This document shows, piece after piece, positions 47,527 through 56,999 of a stretch of DNA of 58,499 nucleotides (the first letter of the stretch is position 1; the number at the start of each line of letters is the position of its first letter). Position numbers and translations under genes: made by a program. The notes under the pieces were generated by a model. The model was not told the DNA's origin. It did no database searches and saw nothing but the letters and a program-made list of their open reading frames with translations. Source of the DNA: an uncultured Muribaculaceae bacterium (GTDB lineage Bacteria > Bacteroidota > Bacteroidia > Bacteroidales > Muribaculaceae); assembly GCA_947176745.1 (NCBI GenBank), contig CAMWRV010000009.1, positions 1 through 58,499 on the forward strand. Reading direction: 5' to 3'.

Positions 47527-50313
47527 TCATTCTTCAAGTTCGAAACCCCATTCCTGTCCTTTGCGGATCATCGGCACACCCTGCTTCATCCACTTCGGCA
47601 TAGGGTCGCCTTTGAGATAATGGTCGAAGAACTGCTGGAGGCGGCGGGTTATGTCCTTGCGGTTCTGACGGGCACGTATGTTGTGGGCCTCGCCGTTGTA
47701 CTGCAGCATCCAGACCGGCTTCTGGAGTCTCCTGAGAGCCATGAACATCTCAATGCCCTGATACCAGGGCACGGCGCCGTCGGCATCGTTGTGCATTATC
47801 AGGAGGGGAGTCTTGACACGGTCGGCGAAGAATACGGGAGAATTGGCCACATACTGGTTGGTCATCGACCAGAGGTCGCCGCCGATCCGGCTCTGCCCCT
47901 GCTCATACTGGGCCTGCCGCGAGCTGCCCGATTCCCAGCGTATGCCGCCGTAGGCGGATGTCATGTTGGCCACGGGCGCGCCCGATCCGGCGCAGGCGAA
48001 CATGTCGGTGCGCGTCACGAGATATGCCGTCTGGTATCCTCCCCAGCTCTGGCCGTCGATGCCGATGCGCTCCTTGTCGATCCAGGGGTAGCGGCGGCAC
48101 ATCTCCTCGGCTCCGGAGCAGACATAATTGTAGGCGTCCTCGCCGGGGCGTCCGGCGTTGTAGTGGATATCGGGAACGAACACTACGTATCCTCTGCTGA
48201 CGTAGAAGGGATAGTTGACCCAGCTCCACGACGGCTCCATCGTGTAATGGCGGTAGAGATCTTCCGAGCCGGTTTCGTAGAAGACGCAGAGCATCGGATA
48301 CTTCTTGTCGGGGTCGATGTCGTCGGGCACGTAGAGCACACCCTCCGACTGGCTGCCGTCGTACGCGTACCAGCGTTCGAGGCGAGCGGTGCCCCACTTG
48401 TAATCTTTCATCTGCGGATTGGCGTCGGTGAGCTGCACGGCTTTCGAGAAGTCGGTGCCGCGGCATTCCCAGATATCGGGCGATGTCGAGAAGTTGGCGC
48501 GCTGCCATGTGTAGACCTCGGCGTCGCGGGCCTTGAGGATCTGCGTGTAGGCATAAGTGTTGAGTTCTGTCACCGAGGGAGCCTGCGGACGGCCGTATTT
48601 CATCGTCGCCAGTCCGTTGTATTTGTCGGCATAGCTGAACACATCGAGCAGCATTCCGTCGCCACGGCTCAGGAACCGGCGTTCGGGGTCGGTGTTGCGG
48701 TATCTGTAGCGCAGGTCGCGTTTTCTGCCGTCGCCGGCGGTGAGGCATACAGGCTCTTTCTCTCCGCGCGGATCAAGGCTCCATATGTCGTGACGGTCGT
48801 AGACGAGCAACGCGTCGTCACCCTCGCTCCAGCCGGCTATGCCGTAATTTTCGGAGGGGGCGGGATGGCGGTCGTCGGTGTCCCAGAGAGGATAGGGCAC
48901 TTTCTCGCTGACGCAAACGGTCTTTCCGGTCGCGATCTCGTAGGTGTAATAGTTTCGGTCGCGAAACCAGACGACAAACCTGTCGGCCGGCGACAGTTCT
49001 GCGCCGAGAGCATTCATGCACACCCCGGCCTCTCGCCTTTCGCCTGTGTTGACATTCACTACATCGAGGCGCGCGGGTGCGTAATAGTCCCACTGGTGCG
49101 AGACAATGCTGTCAGTCGCATCCTTGACAAGCGCCCAGTCGCCGTCCCAGCGGTCGGGAGCGTAGACTGTCGAATGGACTCTATCGGTGATCAGAACGGG
49201 CTTCAGCGTGGCCAGGTCGACCACAACCGGGAAGTTGTGCTTGCGGATCTTCTCAAGTCGCTTCTCCTCCTGCGGCGGAGTGAGGGGCTTGTCCCACACC
49301 CATATGTCGAGCTTTCCCTGCTCGAAGTCGACAATAGTCGTGTCGTCGGGGGCTATTACGGGCGCGACACCGGCCACGAGACGCCGGCCGTTGTGCGAGA
49401 ATTCGAGTTCGGTGTACTGGTTCGGCAGCATCTCGTTGCCGTTCTCATCCTTGAGCGCGAGGTCAAGTCTGAGCGGCGAACGGAGGTCGTCGTGCAGATC
49501 GCTCACAAACACCGACGCGCGTTTTGTGCCGCTCTTGACCGAGTCGTCAGAGGCGGTGAAGGCAAGTCTTGTGCCATCCTCGCTGAATACGGGAGCACCG
49601 TAGAAACGTCTGTCGCGGTCGATTATCGTGTATGACGTGTCGGGAAGCATGAAGACGCCGACACCATCGGTGGCCAGGCTGTCTTTCTCCGGCTTGCGCA
49701 CATTGAGAGCAAGTTTGCAGCCGTCGTTAGAGAATGAATAGTCATTGACCCAGCGAGTCACCTTGCGGGTGCCTGTCTGCGGGTTCAGAAGCACGAGCGG
49801 GCGTCCGCACTCCTTGTCTTTGAGCTGTTTGGGAGTGATCAGCGTCGTGTCGCATGATCGGAACGCCACCCAGTCTCCGCCGTCGCGGGCGATGCGGAAG
49901 TCTGTCACGTCGCCGATGCGGATCACCTTCAGGGTCTTCAGATCGACAATCGCCAGGGAGTCCTGCGGGAGTTCGCTCTCTTTTTTCTTGTCGATCTTTG
50001 CCTTGCGGGTGTCGGCATGGAAGGGTTTGATGAGAGCCACGCCCCAGCGGGCGTCGGCCGAGATGCGGGCGTTATAGCCGCGCGGCACCTCGACACGCTT
50101 GCGTGTGCGGGTATTGTAGAACGTCAGCATGCCGTCGCCTTCCTGCGGATTGACGGCAAAGGCGGCCCATTCGCCGTTGCGGCTCACTTCCATGTTGCGC
50201 ACAGACTTCCAGGCGTCGAAATCGTCATGGCCGAGCATTTTCTTGTCGGCGAGCGCGGAGCCGCCGGCTATGGCGGCGGCAAGCGCGATGCAGAGAGGCA
50301 GGTGTCTTTTCAT
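47527..50313 (-). CDS. S9-family prolyl oligopeptidase-like serine peptidase
   Basis: A 928-residue exported peptidase. A signal peptide (HLPLCIALAAAIAGGSALA) precedes a ~600-residue beta-propeller region and a C-terminal alpha/beta-hydrolase domain. The catalytic serine lies in GIDGQSWGGYQTAYLV, the aspartate in IMHNDADGAVPWYQG, and the histidine in NGEAHNIRARQNRKD. It probably cleaves peptides in the periplasm. Length and motifs match the large S9 peptidases common in Bacteroidota. It starts 6 bp after the ribBA stop. Confidence 0.92.
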   Translation of the reverse strand: MKRHLPLCIALAAAIAGGSALADKKMLGHDDFDAWKSVRNMEVSRNGEWAAFAVNPQEGDGMLTFYNTRTRKRVEVPRGYNARISADARWGVALIKPFHADTRKAKIDKKKESELPQDSLAIVDLKTLKVIRIGDVTDFRIARDGGDWVAFRSCDTTLITPKQLKDKECGRPLVLLNPQTGTRKVTRWVNDYSFSNDGCKLALNVRKPEKDSLATDGVGVFMLPDTSYTIIDRDRRFYGAPVFSEDGTRLAFTASDDSVKSGTKRASVFVSDLHDDLRSPLRLDLALKDENGNEMLPNQYTELEFSHNGRRLVAGVAPVIAPDDTTIVDFEQGKLDIWVWDKPLTPPQEEKRLEKIRKHNFPVVVDLATLKPVLITDRVHSTVYAPDRWDGDWALVKDATDSIVSHQWDYYAPARLDVVNVNTGERREAGVCMNALGAELSPADRFVVWFRDRNYYTYEIATGKTVCVSEKVPYPLWDTDDRHPAPSENYGIAGWSEGDDALLVYDRHDIWSLDPRGEKEPVCLTAGDGRKRDLRYRYRNTDPERRFLSRGDGMLLDVFSYADKYNGLATMKYGRPQAPSVTELNTYAYTQILKARDAEVYTWQRANFSTSPDIWECRGTDFSKAVQLTDANPQMKDYKWGTARLERWYAYDGSQSEGVLYVPDDIDPDKKYPMLCVFYETGSEDLYRHYTMEPSWSWVNYPFYVSRGYVVFVPDIHYNAGRPGEDAYNYVCSGAEEMCRRYPWIDKERIGIDGQSWGGYQTAYLVTRTDMFACAGSGAPVANMTSAYGGIRWESGSSRQAQYEQGQSRIGGDLWSMTNQYVANSPVFFADRVKTPLLIMHNDADGAVPWYQGIEMFMALRRLQKPVWMLQYNGEAHNIRARQNRKDITRRLQQFFDHYLKGDPMPKWMKQGVPMIRKGQEWGFELEE

Positions 50314-50319
50314 GTGATG

Positions 50320-51525
50320 TCAGATTTTATGAAGGTCATGTCCCATGCGGGTTTTCTTGGTCTCCATGTATCGGGCGTTGTATTGATTAGGCTCCACCTC
50401 GAGGGGCACGATCTCCGAGATCTTAACGCCATATCCCTCAAGGCCGACGCGCTTCACGGGGTTGTTGGTCATGAGGCGCATGTTTCTGATGCCGAGTGAG
50501 TGGAGTATGTTTGCGCCGATGCCGTAGTCGCGTTCGTCGGCCTTGTGTCCGAGGTGCAGGTTGGCGTCGACGGTGTCGAGACCGTTTTCCTGCAGCTTGT
50601 AGGCACGGATCTTGTCCATCAGACCGATGCCGCGGCCCTCCTGGTTGAGATAGATGACCGCACCCCGGCCCTCTTTCTCGATGAGCTGCATGGCGAGGTG
50701 TAGCTGCTCTCCGCATTCGCAGCGCTGCGAGCCGAATATGTCGCCGGTCATGCATGAGGAGTGCACACGGACCAACACCGGATCCTCGCCTGTCACGTCA
50801 CCCTTGATCAGGGCGATATGCTCAAGTCCGTTCTCTTTCTGACGGAACGGTATGAGGCGGAAATGCCCGTAGGCAGTCGGCATGTCTACCTCCTCTCCGC
50901 GCTCCACGAGTGAATCGTTGGTAAGGCGATAGGCTATCAGGTCGCGGATGCTTATGAGCTTCATGCCCCACTCGTCGGCACGTCGGCGCAGTTCGGGGAG
51001 ACGGGCCATCGAGCCGTCGTCGCTCATTATCTCCATCAGGGCTGCGGCGGGATAAAGGCCGGCGAGGCGGGCAAGATCTACGGCTGCCTCTGTGTGGCCG
51101 GCGCGCTGGAGCACACCGCGATCCTGCGCATAGAGGGGATTGATGTGGCCGGGACGTCCGAACGTGGAGGGGACGGACTCGGGATCAGCAAGCGCGCGGA
51201 TGGTGGCGGCGCGGTCCTGTATGGAGACTCCGGTCGAGCAGCCTTCGAGCTTGTCGACGGTCACGGTGAAGGGAGTGCCGAGCACCGAGGTGTTGTCGTC
51301 GACCTGACGCGGCAGCTCGAGTTCGCGGCAGCGGGCGTCGGTGATCGGCACGCAAAGCACGCCGCGGGCGTTCTTGAGCATGAAGTTGACGTCTTCGGGA
51401 GTGATCTTCTCGGCTGCGATGATGAGGTCACCCTCGTTCTCGCGGTCCTCGTCGTCGACCACTACTACAAATTTACCGTTGCGGAAGTCTTCGAGAGCTT
51501 CCTCTATGCTGTCAAGTTTGATCAT
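50320..51525 (-). CDS. ribBA: Bifunctional DHBP synthase / GTP cyclohydrolase II
   Basis: A 401-residue riboflavin-biosynthesis enzyme. The N-terminal half makes 3,4-dihydroxy-2-butanone 4-phosphate from ribulose 5-phosphate ([17 protein letters not shown], and [20 protein letters not shown] with the active-site residues). The C-terminal half opens GTP; zinc cysteines lie in [19 protein letters not shown] and the active site in [17 protein letters not shown]. Both halves look intact. No FMN riboswitch is seen upstream, where rsmD ends 43 bp before the start. Confidence 0.96.
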   Translation of the reverse strand: MIKLDSIEEALEDFRNGKFVVVVDDEDRENEGDLIIAAEKITPEDVNFMLKNARGVLCVPITDARCRELELPRQVDDNTSVLGTPFTVTVDKLEGCSTGVSIQDRAATIRALADPESVPSTFGRPGHINPLYAQDRGVLQRAGHTEAAVDLARLAGLYPAAALMEIMSDDGSMARLPELRRRADEWGMKLISIRDLIAYRLTNDSLVERGEEVDMPTAYGHFRLIPFRQKENGLEHIALIKGDVTGEDPVLVRVHSSCMTGDIFGSQRCECGEQLHLAMQLIEKEGRGAVIYLNQEGRGIGLMDKIRAYKLQENGLDTVDANLHLGHKADERDYGIGANILHSLGIRNMRLMTNNPVKRVGLEGYGVKISEIVPLEVEPNQYNARYMETKKTRMGHDLHKI

Positions 51526-51568
51526 GATTATTCTGAATTATGACTTGATGTGATTCTTTCCGTGTTGT

Positions 51569-52141
51569 TCATTGATTGTCTCCGTCTGTTTCGCCGTCGG
51601 TGCCTCCTGGCACTCTGAACATGCTGAAATTGACCGAGCCGTAGACAAGATGCCTGTAGAAACCGGGCAGGCGACTGAAGTCGTGGCTTTTGCCATGTTC
51701 TATTATTACCAGCGAACCGGGTTTCACGAGAGCGGAGCCAAGTATCAGCGAGGGTATCTCTGCAAAGCGGGGATGGTCGTAGGGAGGATCGGCGAAGATG
51801 ACGTCGAACGCCTCCTGCGTCCGCTCGATGAACCGGAACACGTCGCCGCGCACCAGACGGAGAGCCGTGTCGCCGAGTTTCTCCTTGACCGAGCGTATGA
51901 ACGCCGACTGCACCGGAGCCTGCTCGACGGCGGTGACCGCAGCGGCGCCGCGCGACACGAATTCCCAGCTGATCGCTCCCGTTCCGGCGAAAAGATCGCA
52001 GACCTTGCTCCCTTCGGTCTCGCCGGCGTTCTCGAGAACGTTGAAGAGGTTCTCGCGGGCGAAGTCGGTGGTAGGCCTCGCTGTTATGTTTCTGGGGACG
52101 TCGAAACGGCGACGCCCGTATTTTCCTCTGATTATCCTCAT
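51569..52141 (-). CDS. rsmD: 16S rRNA (guanine-N2)-methyltransferase RsmD
   Basis: A 190-residue SAM-dependent methyltransferase that modifies G966 (E. coli numbering) of 16S rRNA. The N-terminus MRIIRGKYGRRRFDVP, the SAM motif VCDLFAGTGAISWEFVSRG and the catalytic motif FADPPYDHP are typical. Its ATG comes 2 bp after the DUF3822 stop. The DUF3822-rsmD pair is common in Bacteroidota. Confidence 0.94.
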   Translation of the reverse strand: MRIIRGKYGRRRFDVPRNITARPTTDFARENLFNVLENAGETEGSKVCDLFAGTGAISWEFVSRGAAAVTAVEQAPVQSAFIRSVKEKLGDTALRLVRGDVFRFIERTQEAFDVIFADPPYDHPRFAEIPSLILGSALVKPGSLVIIEHGKSHDFSRLPGFYRHLVYGSVNFSMFRVPGGTDGETDGDNQ

Positions 52142-52143
52142 GT

Positions 52144-52950
52144 TCAGTTTCTGAGAAGCAATGATCCGGCAAGCGGCAGCTCGGCTCTGGAACCGGGCGA
52201 CGGCACCATTGTCAGCATCACGTACGAGATGTCGCGTCGCAGCTCGCGCATGAGGCCGGTCTTGATATCGCGAAGCCCGGAGAGCGAGACCTGGACCGAG
52301 GCCGGGTCAAGCCGGTAGACCTGCATTATGTTGAAAAGATGATACTGTATATCGGCCGGGTCATGCCAGCGGTGTGTCACTCCGGCAAGCAGCGAGCGGC
52401 CTGAGAAGGCCATGAAGTCGGCCTCCCCCTCGCGGATGTCGATGAATACACGGGTCTCGTCGGCTCCCCTTTCGCGAAACCGTCGCGCCAGCACACTGAG
52501 ATGCGGCTGAATGCGCGCGCCGGGGAACGTGCGCTGCAGGAAGGCGTTCAGTCCGGGCACGAGGCTTCCGAGACATGTGGCGTCGCCGACAGTGCCGGAG
52601 ATGATGTCGCCACATTCGGCGTCATAGACCTGCGTGTAGAGGCGGCACACCTCGTCGTCATCGTCGGCCACCATTTCCGACGGCACCCAGATCGAGCGCG
52701 GGGCAACCACGGCGATGTCGGCCGAAAAATCGTCGAGAACCTGCGGATGGTCGTAGACCGTATTCTCGATGCGTTCGAGAAGCGAGCCTGTGTCGGCATT
52801 CCACTTCTCGTCAAACAGCGTGACAAGTTCCTGCGTCGGACTTACATGCCGCAGCCATGCGCCGATTCCCTGCGCCGATATGACGCAGATAAGCCGCCAG
52901 TCGGCGATGTCGCCGATACGCACCGCCTGATAGGTGTTGCTTTCGTTCAT
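52144..52950 (-). CDS. DUF3822 family protein
   Basis: A 268-residue protein of unknown function, assigned to DUF3822 from its position before rsmD and its overall pattern. The N-terminal half has ICVISAQGIGAWLRHVSP. The second half has TRVFIDIREGEADFMAFSG and HLFNIMQVYRLDPASVQVSL, suggestive of a duplicated actin/RNase H-like fold. No signal peptide or membrane helix is seen, so it should be cytosolic. It starts 1 bp after the MATE stop. A link to ribosome maturation through rsmD is only inferred. Confidence 0.75.
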   Translation of the reverse strand: MNESNTYQAVRIGDIADWRLICVISAQGIGAWLRHVSPTQELVTLFDEKWNADTGSLLERIENTVYDHPQVLDDFSADIAVVAPRSIWVPSEMVADDDDEVCRLYTQVYDAECGDIISGTVGDATCLGSLVPGLNAFLQRTFPGARIQPHLSVLARRFRERGADETRVFIDIREGEADFMAFSGRSLLAGVTHRWHDPADIQYHLFNIMQVYRLDPASVQVSLSGLRDIKTGLMRELRRDISYVMLTMVPSPGSRAELPLAGSLLLRN

Positions 52951-52951
52951 G

Positions 52952-54289
52952 TCACAAAATTAATGATTTCCTTTGTAATTTCACATATACGCCGGCCAAT
53001 AAAATGCCGCGTGCGAGCAAATATGACTCGAAGGCGCACCAGAGCATACCCTCTTCGGGGAGTTCTCCGGGGAATGGGAGCATGAATGCGATCATGAAAA
53101 AAATGGCGGCTGCCACGGCTGTGGTGACAAACAGCGGCCGAGTCATGGCAAGCCCGATGAATATACCGTCGAAAATGAAGGCCGCCACCGACACGACGGG
53201 GAGTGCCGTCACCCAGAAATGAAGCGAGCCGACGGTGTCGCGCACCTCTGCGGAATCGGTCAGCAGGGCGGTTATCGTGCCTGCGCCTCCGAAGTATATG
53301 AAAAGGAAAATCATGGACATGACCGCTCCGGTGCGGAGCAGCGCGCCGACGGAACTGCGGAGACCGGCCACGTCGCGGGCTCCGGCGGCTTTCCCCACGA
53401 GAGCCTCGGCGGCAAACGCGAAACCGTCCATGAAGTAAGAGAAGAAGAGAAAGAACTGCATTATTACTGCGTTGGCGGCGAGCGCGGTCTCGCCCAGACG
53501 GGCACCGACAGCGGTCATGGCGAGCGACACTCCCATGATACAGGCGGAGCGGAAGAAGAGATCGGCGTTGAGCGAGAAGAAACGGCTCCACCGCGCTCTC
53601 TGCGGTTGCCCCCGGTGCGCCTGCTGAGACTGTCTTTCGGCCCGCAGCTCCCGTCTCACGAAGAGGAGCGCGGCGACAAGTCCGGTCCAGCCGGCGCAGA
53701 GCGTTCCGGCGGCTATGCCTGTGAATCCGAGTCCGATGCCGAACACCAGCAGCAGACTGAGCGCGATGTTGACCACGTTGACACCGATGGCCACCGTCAT
53801 CGGCACGACAGTGTTCTGACGCCCGATAAACCATCCGCTCACGGCCATCATGCCGAGTTGCGCCGGAGCGCCCCATATGCATATCATGAAATAACGCTCC
53901 GCAAGCGCGGCCACATCGGGGTCTGCGCCGACGGTTTTCATAAGCAGGGCGAGCAGCGGCGCTCGGCATATGATCGCCGATGCAGAAATGAGAGCGGCGA
54001 TCATCAGCGATTTGCGCAGAATGTCGCGGCCGAGCGCGGCGTCTCCGGCACCGAATGCCTGCGCGGTCAGGCCGCTTGTGCCCATGCGCAGAAAGCCGCA
54101 CAGCCAGAAGATGACGTTGAGCATCATGGCGCCCACGCTCATGGCGCCTAAAAAGACTGCGTTGCCGAGATGCCCGGCCACCGCCGTGTCGCACAGGCCG
54201 AGCAGCGGCACGGTGATATTGTTGATTATTGCCGGAAGCGCGAGCCTGATTATCCGGCGTCCGACCGGCGGCAGTGCCTCTTCCGTCAC
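52952..54289 (-). CDS. MATE-family multidrug/sodium exporter
   Basis: A 445-residue membrane protein with about twelve helices in two related halves. Family features are RLALPAIINNITVPLLGLCD and GNAVFLGAMSVGAMMLNVIF near the N-terminus. The start is GTG at 54289, overlapping the ansA stop by 4 bp (GTGA). The next in-frame ATG is too far inside the first helices. The substrate is unknown. It belongs to the DinF/NorM-like broad family. Confidence 0.88.
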   Translation of the reverse strand: MTEEALPPVGRRIIRLALPAIINNITVPLLGLCDTAVAGHLGNAVFLGAMSVGAMMLNVIFWLCGFLRMGTSGLTAQAFGAGDAALGRDILRKSLMIAALISASAIICRAPLLALLMKTVGADPDVAALAERYFMICIWGAPAQLGMMAVSGWFIGRQNTVVPMTVAIGVNVVNIALSLLLVFGIGLGFTGIAAGTLCAGWTGLVAALLFVRRELRAERQSQQAHRGQPQRARWSRFFSLNADLFFRSACIMGVSLAMTAVGARLGETALAANAVIMQFFLFFSYFMDGFAFAAEALVGKAAGARDVAGLRSSVGALLRTGAVMSMIFLFIYFGGAGTITALLTDSAEVRDTVGSLHFWVTALPVVSVAAFIFDGIFIGLAMTRPLFVTTAVAAAIFFMIAFMLPFPGELPEEGMLWCAFESYLLARGILLAGVYVKLQRKSLIL

Positions 54290-55440
54290 TTGTGCATCTC
54301 CCCGACGAGAGGAGTTTCCATGAGTCTTTTCACCTCGTCGTTAGAATAGTTCTGGCCGAAGAGGAACATCAGTTTGGTGATGGCGGCCTCGGAAGTGAGA
54401 TCGTGACCCGAGATCACGCCCGCGCCGTAAAGCACCGATCCGGTCTCATAGCGGTGCGGCACTACCATTCCGTTGTCGCACTGCGATATGTTGACGATTA
54501 CCAGCCCCCGGTCCACGGCCTCGCGGACAGCCTTGATGAAGTAAGAATCGGTCGGGGCGTTGCCCGCGCCGTATGTCTTGAGCACTACACCCTTCAGACC
54601 GGGGGTGCTGAATGCGTGGCGTATCATGGTCTCGGTGATTCCGGGGAAGAGGCTGAGATACATCACGTTGGTATCCATGCCGTAGTGTACGCGCAGCGGC
54701 GCGTCGTCGGTCGGGCGCCAGAGCACGTCGTTGCGGAAGGTTATGCCCATGCCGATCTTGGCGAGGCGGGGGAAGTTGCTGCTCTTGAATGCGTTGAAGT
54801 TGTCGGCGCTGTATTTGGTGGCACGGTTGCCGCGCCAGAGATAGTTTTCGAAAAGAATGGCCACCTCTTCGAGCATCGGCTGACCGTCGGTGTCGCGGGC
54901 GGCCGCAACCTGCAGTGCGGTTATGAGGTTCTCCTCGCCGTCGGTGCGCACCTCCCCTATCGGCAGCTGGCTGCCGGTGATGACCACGGGCTTGCGCAGA
55001 TTCTCGAGCATGAAGCTCAGAGCCGAGGCGGTGTAGGCCATGGTGTCGGTGCCGTGGAGCACCACAAAACCGTCATAGCTATCGTAGAAGCACTCTATCA
55101 CATAGGCTATGTCCTGCCAGTGAGAGGGGTTCATGGCCGAGGAATCGAGGGGAATCTCGAACTGAAAACTGTCTATATCGTAATCAAGACGCCTTATCTT
55201 CGGGACATTGTCGATAAGATATTCGAAGTCAAACGGTTCGAGCGCACCTGTGTCGGGATTCTCGATCATGCCGATCGTTCCTCCCGTATAGATGATCAGG
55301 ATTTTGGGACGCTTGCCGCACTCCATGCCGCATACCGGCTCGGTGATCGATTTGATCCTCGTCTCCATGCCGGCAGAGGGATGCTCGTCCCTCTGCGGAT
55401 ATACTTCCGGTTGAGTGGTGTCTCTCATGTGGTGACGCAT
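54286..55440 (-). CDS. ansA: Type I L-asparaginase
   Basis: A 384-residue cytosolic asparaginase. The two catalytic threonine motifs are IIYTGGTIGMIE and VVLHGTDTMAYTASALSF. Further conserved segments are VVITGSQLPIGEVRTDGEEN and LKTYGAGNAPTD. The first ~40 residues are an unusual extension before the fold. ATG codons at 55368 or 55326 could be the true start. No signal peptide is seen. It is the first gene of the seven-gene operon, with a promoter about 85 bp upstream and a 4-bp overlap with the MATE gene. Confidence 0.93.
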   Translation of the reverse strand: MRHHMRDTTQPEVYPQRDEHPSAGMETRIKSITEPVCGMECGKRPKILIIYTGGTIGMIENPDTGALEPFDFEYLIDNVPKIRRLDYDIDSFQFEIPLDSSAMNPSHWQDIAYVIECFYDSYDGFVVLHGTDTMAYTASALSFMLENLRKPVVITGSQLPIGEVRTDGEENLITALQVAAARDTDGQPMLEEVAILFENYLWRGNRATKYSADNFNAFKSSNFPRLAKIGMGITFRNDVLWRPTDDAPLRVHYGMDTNVMYLSLFPGITETMIRHAFSTPGLKGVVLKTYGAGNAPTDSYFIKAVREAVDRGLVIVNISQCDNGMVVPHRYETGSVLYGAGVISGHDLTSEAAITKLMFLFGQNYSNDEVKRLMETPLVGEMHK

Positions 55441-55524
55441 TAAGAGGTGTTAGAAAGAATGAGCCGGATACCGTCGGCAGGAGCTTTGGGCATCCGTCGT
55501 GTTTCGCGTGGTTAGATTCAAGTG

Positions 55525-55557
55525 CAAATATACAAATTTTTCACAATCTTTCACAAT
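55525..55557 (-). promoter_or_regulatory. Promoter of the ansA-ispE operon
   Basis: The minus strand reads ATTG (55554-55557), a 21-nt spacer and TATATTTG (55525-55532). The -7 box is a full match and the -33 box has one mismatch. The leader to the ATG at 55440 is about 78 nt. Confidence 0.6.
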
Positions 55558-55583
55558 TCAACAGTAAAAACGTATGGCCGGAA

Positions 55584-55625
55584 CATAAAAAAAGTGTCTT
55601 TCGTGAGAAAGACACTTTTTTTATG
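55584..55625. terminator. Strong bidirectional terminator
   Basis: CATAAAAAAAGTGTCTTTC pairs with its complement over 19 bp around a GTGA tetraloop. Seven A and seven T residues flank the core. It ends the secreted-protein gene at 55642 on the minus strand, 17 bp past its stop, and insulates the ansA promoter from it. Confidence 0.93.
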
Positions 55626-55641
55626 CTGACAGAGAGTGTTG

Positions 55642-56769
55642 TCAGAGGATGACTTTTGAGACTTTCGAACCCTTCACTACGATGAAGAGACCGCTTTCGG
55701 GATTGGCCACGCGCACACCCTGGAGGTTGTAGTAAACAGGGACAGCGTTCTCCTCAGCCTCGATGCCGGCTACAGAGACGTTCTTGTCACCTTCGAGAAG
55801 GAAGTTCTTGAGTTCCCATGCACGAGAAGTCGAACCGTCGGTAAGGTATTCGAAACCGATGGTGATCTTCTGGCCGTCATACTCGCTGAGGTCGAACTGG
55901 TTGTCGGCAAATTCCTTGCTCCAGTTGCCCGATGCGGGAACCTCGGGGAAGTTGGCGAATGCGGGGTAGTCGGTGCCTGCATCAGAGATGATGTACATGC
56001 GGTAGTTCTCAACCTGCGAGGTGGGGAAATCGAAACCGAATGCCTGAGCCACGCTGAGCTTCACGTTCATGTATTCAGTCAGGTCGAACTCGCGCTGGAT
56101 CTTTGCATCGGCTGCATGGTTGGCGCCTGAATAGTAAGAGTTGCAGATAAGACATGCGGGGCTTGTGTTGATTTTCCAGCCGGAGAAGTCGCTGAGCGAC
56201 TCGTCGTTGATCTTGTCCCAGCCATCGATTTCAGATTCGAAAGTGTTTGAGTAGATCACACCCTCGGGAAGCTCGGGACCTACAGGAGGCTCTGTCGAAC
56301 CTGCCTCGTCTGAAACGACCACAGAGACGATGCGCACCTGCTTTTCAGCCGCAACCATTGTCACTGACTTGAGACCGTCGCTGACAGCGGTGAACTCAAG
56401 ACCTGAGAGAGAGCCGCTCCAGCCTGCGCTGAGATCGAGAGCTGCATAGTAGGTAGTGCCGTTGTATTCGTAGTCGTCAAAGGTGATCACAACCTGCTTC
56501 ATGTCGATGTCGGCAGAAGTGATTGTCATCTCCGAGTTTTTGTAGAATCTCCATGAGGCGTTGGCTGAAGGAGAAACGAGGTCGTTGTTGTAACCGCCCT
56601 TTGCAGTGGCAATAGTGAAAGACTTGCCGCCGGCTGTCACGTTGAGGGTGTAGCCGTTGCCGTCGCCTGACCATTCGCCACGGTTGTTGGCATCGTAAAG
56701 AGTGTAGCTTGTCGCGCTCATTGAAGCCGCGCAAGCAACTGCTGCGAGTGAAAGTAAAAGTTTTTTCAT
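55642..56769 (-). CDS. Secreted protein with J-type jelly roll and YYNLQGVRV tail
   Basis: A 375-residue exported protein. The signal peptide (KKLLLSLAAVACAASMSA) precedes a first beta domain (about 20-155) and, after a Pro-rich linker (GSTEPPVGPELPEG), a jelly-roll of the choice-of-anchor J type (about 170-330, with YSNTFESEIDGWDKINDES). The last ~45 residues (GIEAEENAVPVYYNLQGVRV and onward) are nearly identical to those of the gene at 57000. No enzyme motif is seen. Surface display or release by a type IX-like system is inferred from the tail. Confidence 0.8.
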   Translation of the reverse strand: MKKLLLSLAAVACAASMSATSYTLYDANNRGEWSGDGNGYTLNVTAGGKSFTIATAKGGYNNDLVSPSANASWRFYKNSEMTITSADIDMKQVVITFDDYEYNGTTYYAALDLSAGWSGSLSGLEFTAVSDGLKSVTMVAAEKQVRIVSVVVSDEAGSTEPPVGPELPEGVIYSNTFESEIDGWDKINDESLSDFSGWKINTSPACLICNSYYSGANHAADAKIQREFDLTEYMNVKLSVAQAFGFDFPTSQVENYRMYIISDAGTDYPAFANFPEVPASGNWSKEFADNQFDLSEYDGQKITIGFEYLTDGSTSRAWELKNFLLEGDKNVSVAGIEAEENAVPVYYNLQGVRVANPESGLFIVVKGSKVSKVIL

Positions 56770-56820
56770 AAAATGATGTAATTATAGTTGTTGTCAGTTG
56801 AATTTTTCATTGGTGACATA

Positions 56821-56852
56821 CCGGAAAAGTATGGATGCTGACGGTTTTCCGG
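56821..56852 (-). promoter_or_regulatory. Leader hairpin upstream of the jelly-roll protein gene
   Basis: CCGGAAAA (56821-56828) and TTTTCCGG (56845-56852) are complementary 8-bp arms with a 16-nt loop. They lie between the -7 box at 56863-56870 and the start codon at 56769, so they fold in the 5' leader. Function is unknown. Confidence 0.4.
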
Positions 56853-56862
56853 ACATCAGATG

Positions 56863-56870
56863 CAAATTTA
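56863..56870 (-). promoter_or_regulatory. Putative -7 element for the jelly-roll protein gene
   Basis: The minus strand reads TAAATTTG. A TTG lies 17 nt upstream, and no TTTG is found at the preferred 19-21 nt. The predicted leader is about 90 nt. Confidence 0.45.
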
Positions 56871-56912
56871 AGCAATATTTTCGAATCAACCGCTAAAAAA
56901 ACAAATAAAAAA

Positions 56913-56943
56913 GCGGGCAACTCGAAAAAAAAGAGTTGCCCGC
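56913..56943 (-). terminator. Terminator after the Big2-like secreted protein gene
   Basis: GCGGGCAACTC (56913-56923) and GAGTTGCCCGC (56933-56943) form an 11-bp stem. On the minus strand it is followed by TTTTTTATTTG. It lies about 57 bp past the stop at 57000. Confidence 0.9.
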
Positions 56944-56999
56944 CCTTATCGGTTGTAAATGTGAGCATTCAGACCGGTCGGTCTGTCAGATCAGTAATG

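Noticed and set aside
47485..49635. 716-codon open frame on the plus strand
   Set aside because: It is antisense to the S9 peptidase, which has a complete catalytic triad. The composition is Val/Gly/His-rich without motifs.
52947..54194. 415-codon open frame on the minus strand
   Set aside because: It is in another frame of the MATE gene. Its translation is Arg/His-rich, whereas the overlapping frame gives a clear twelve-helix transporter.
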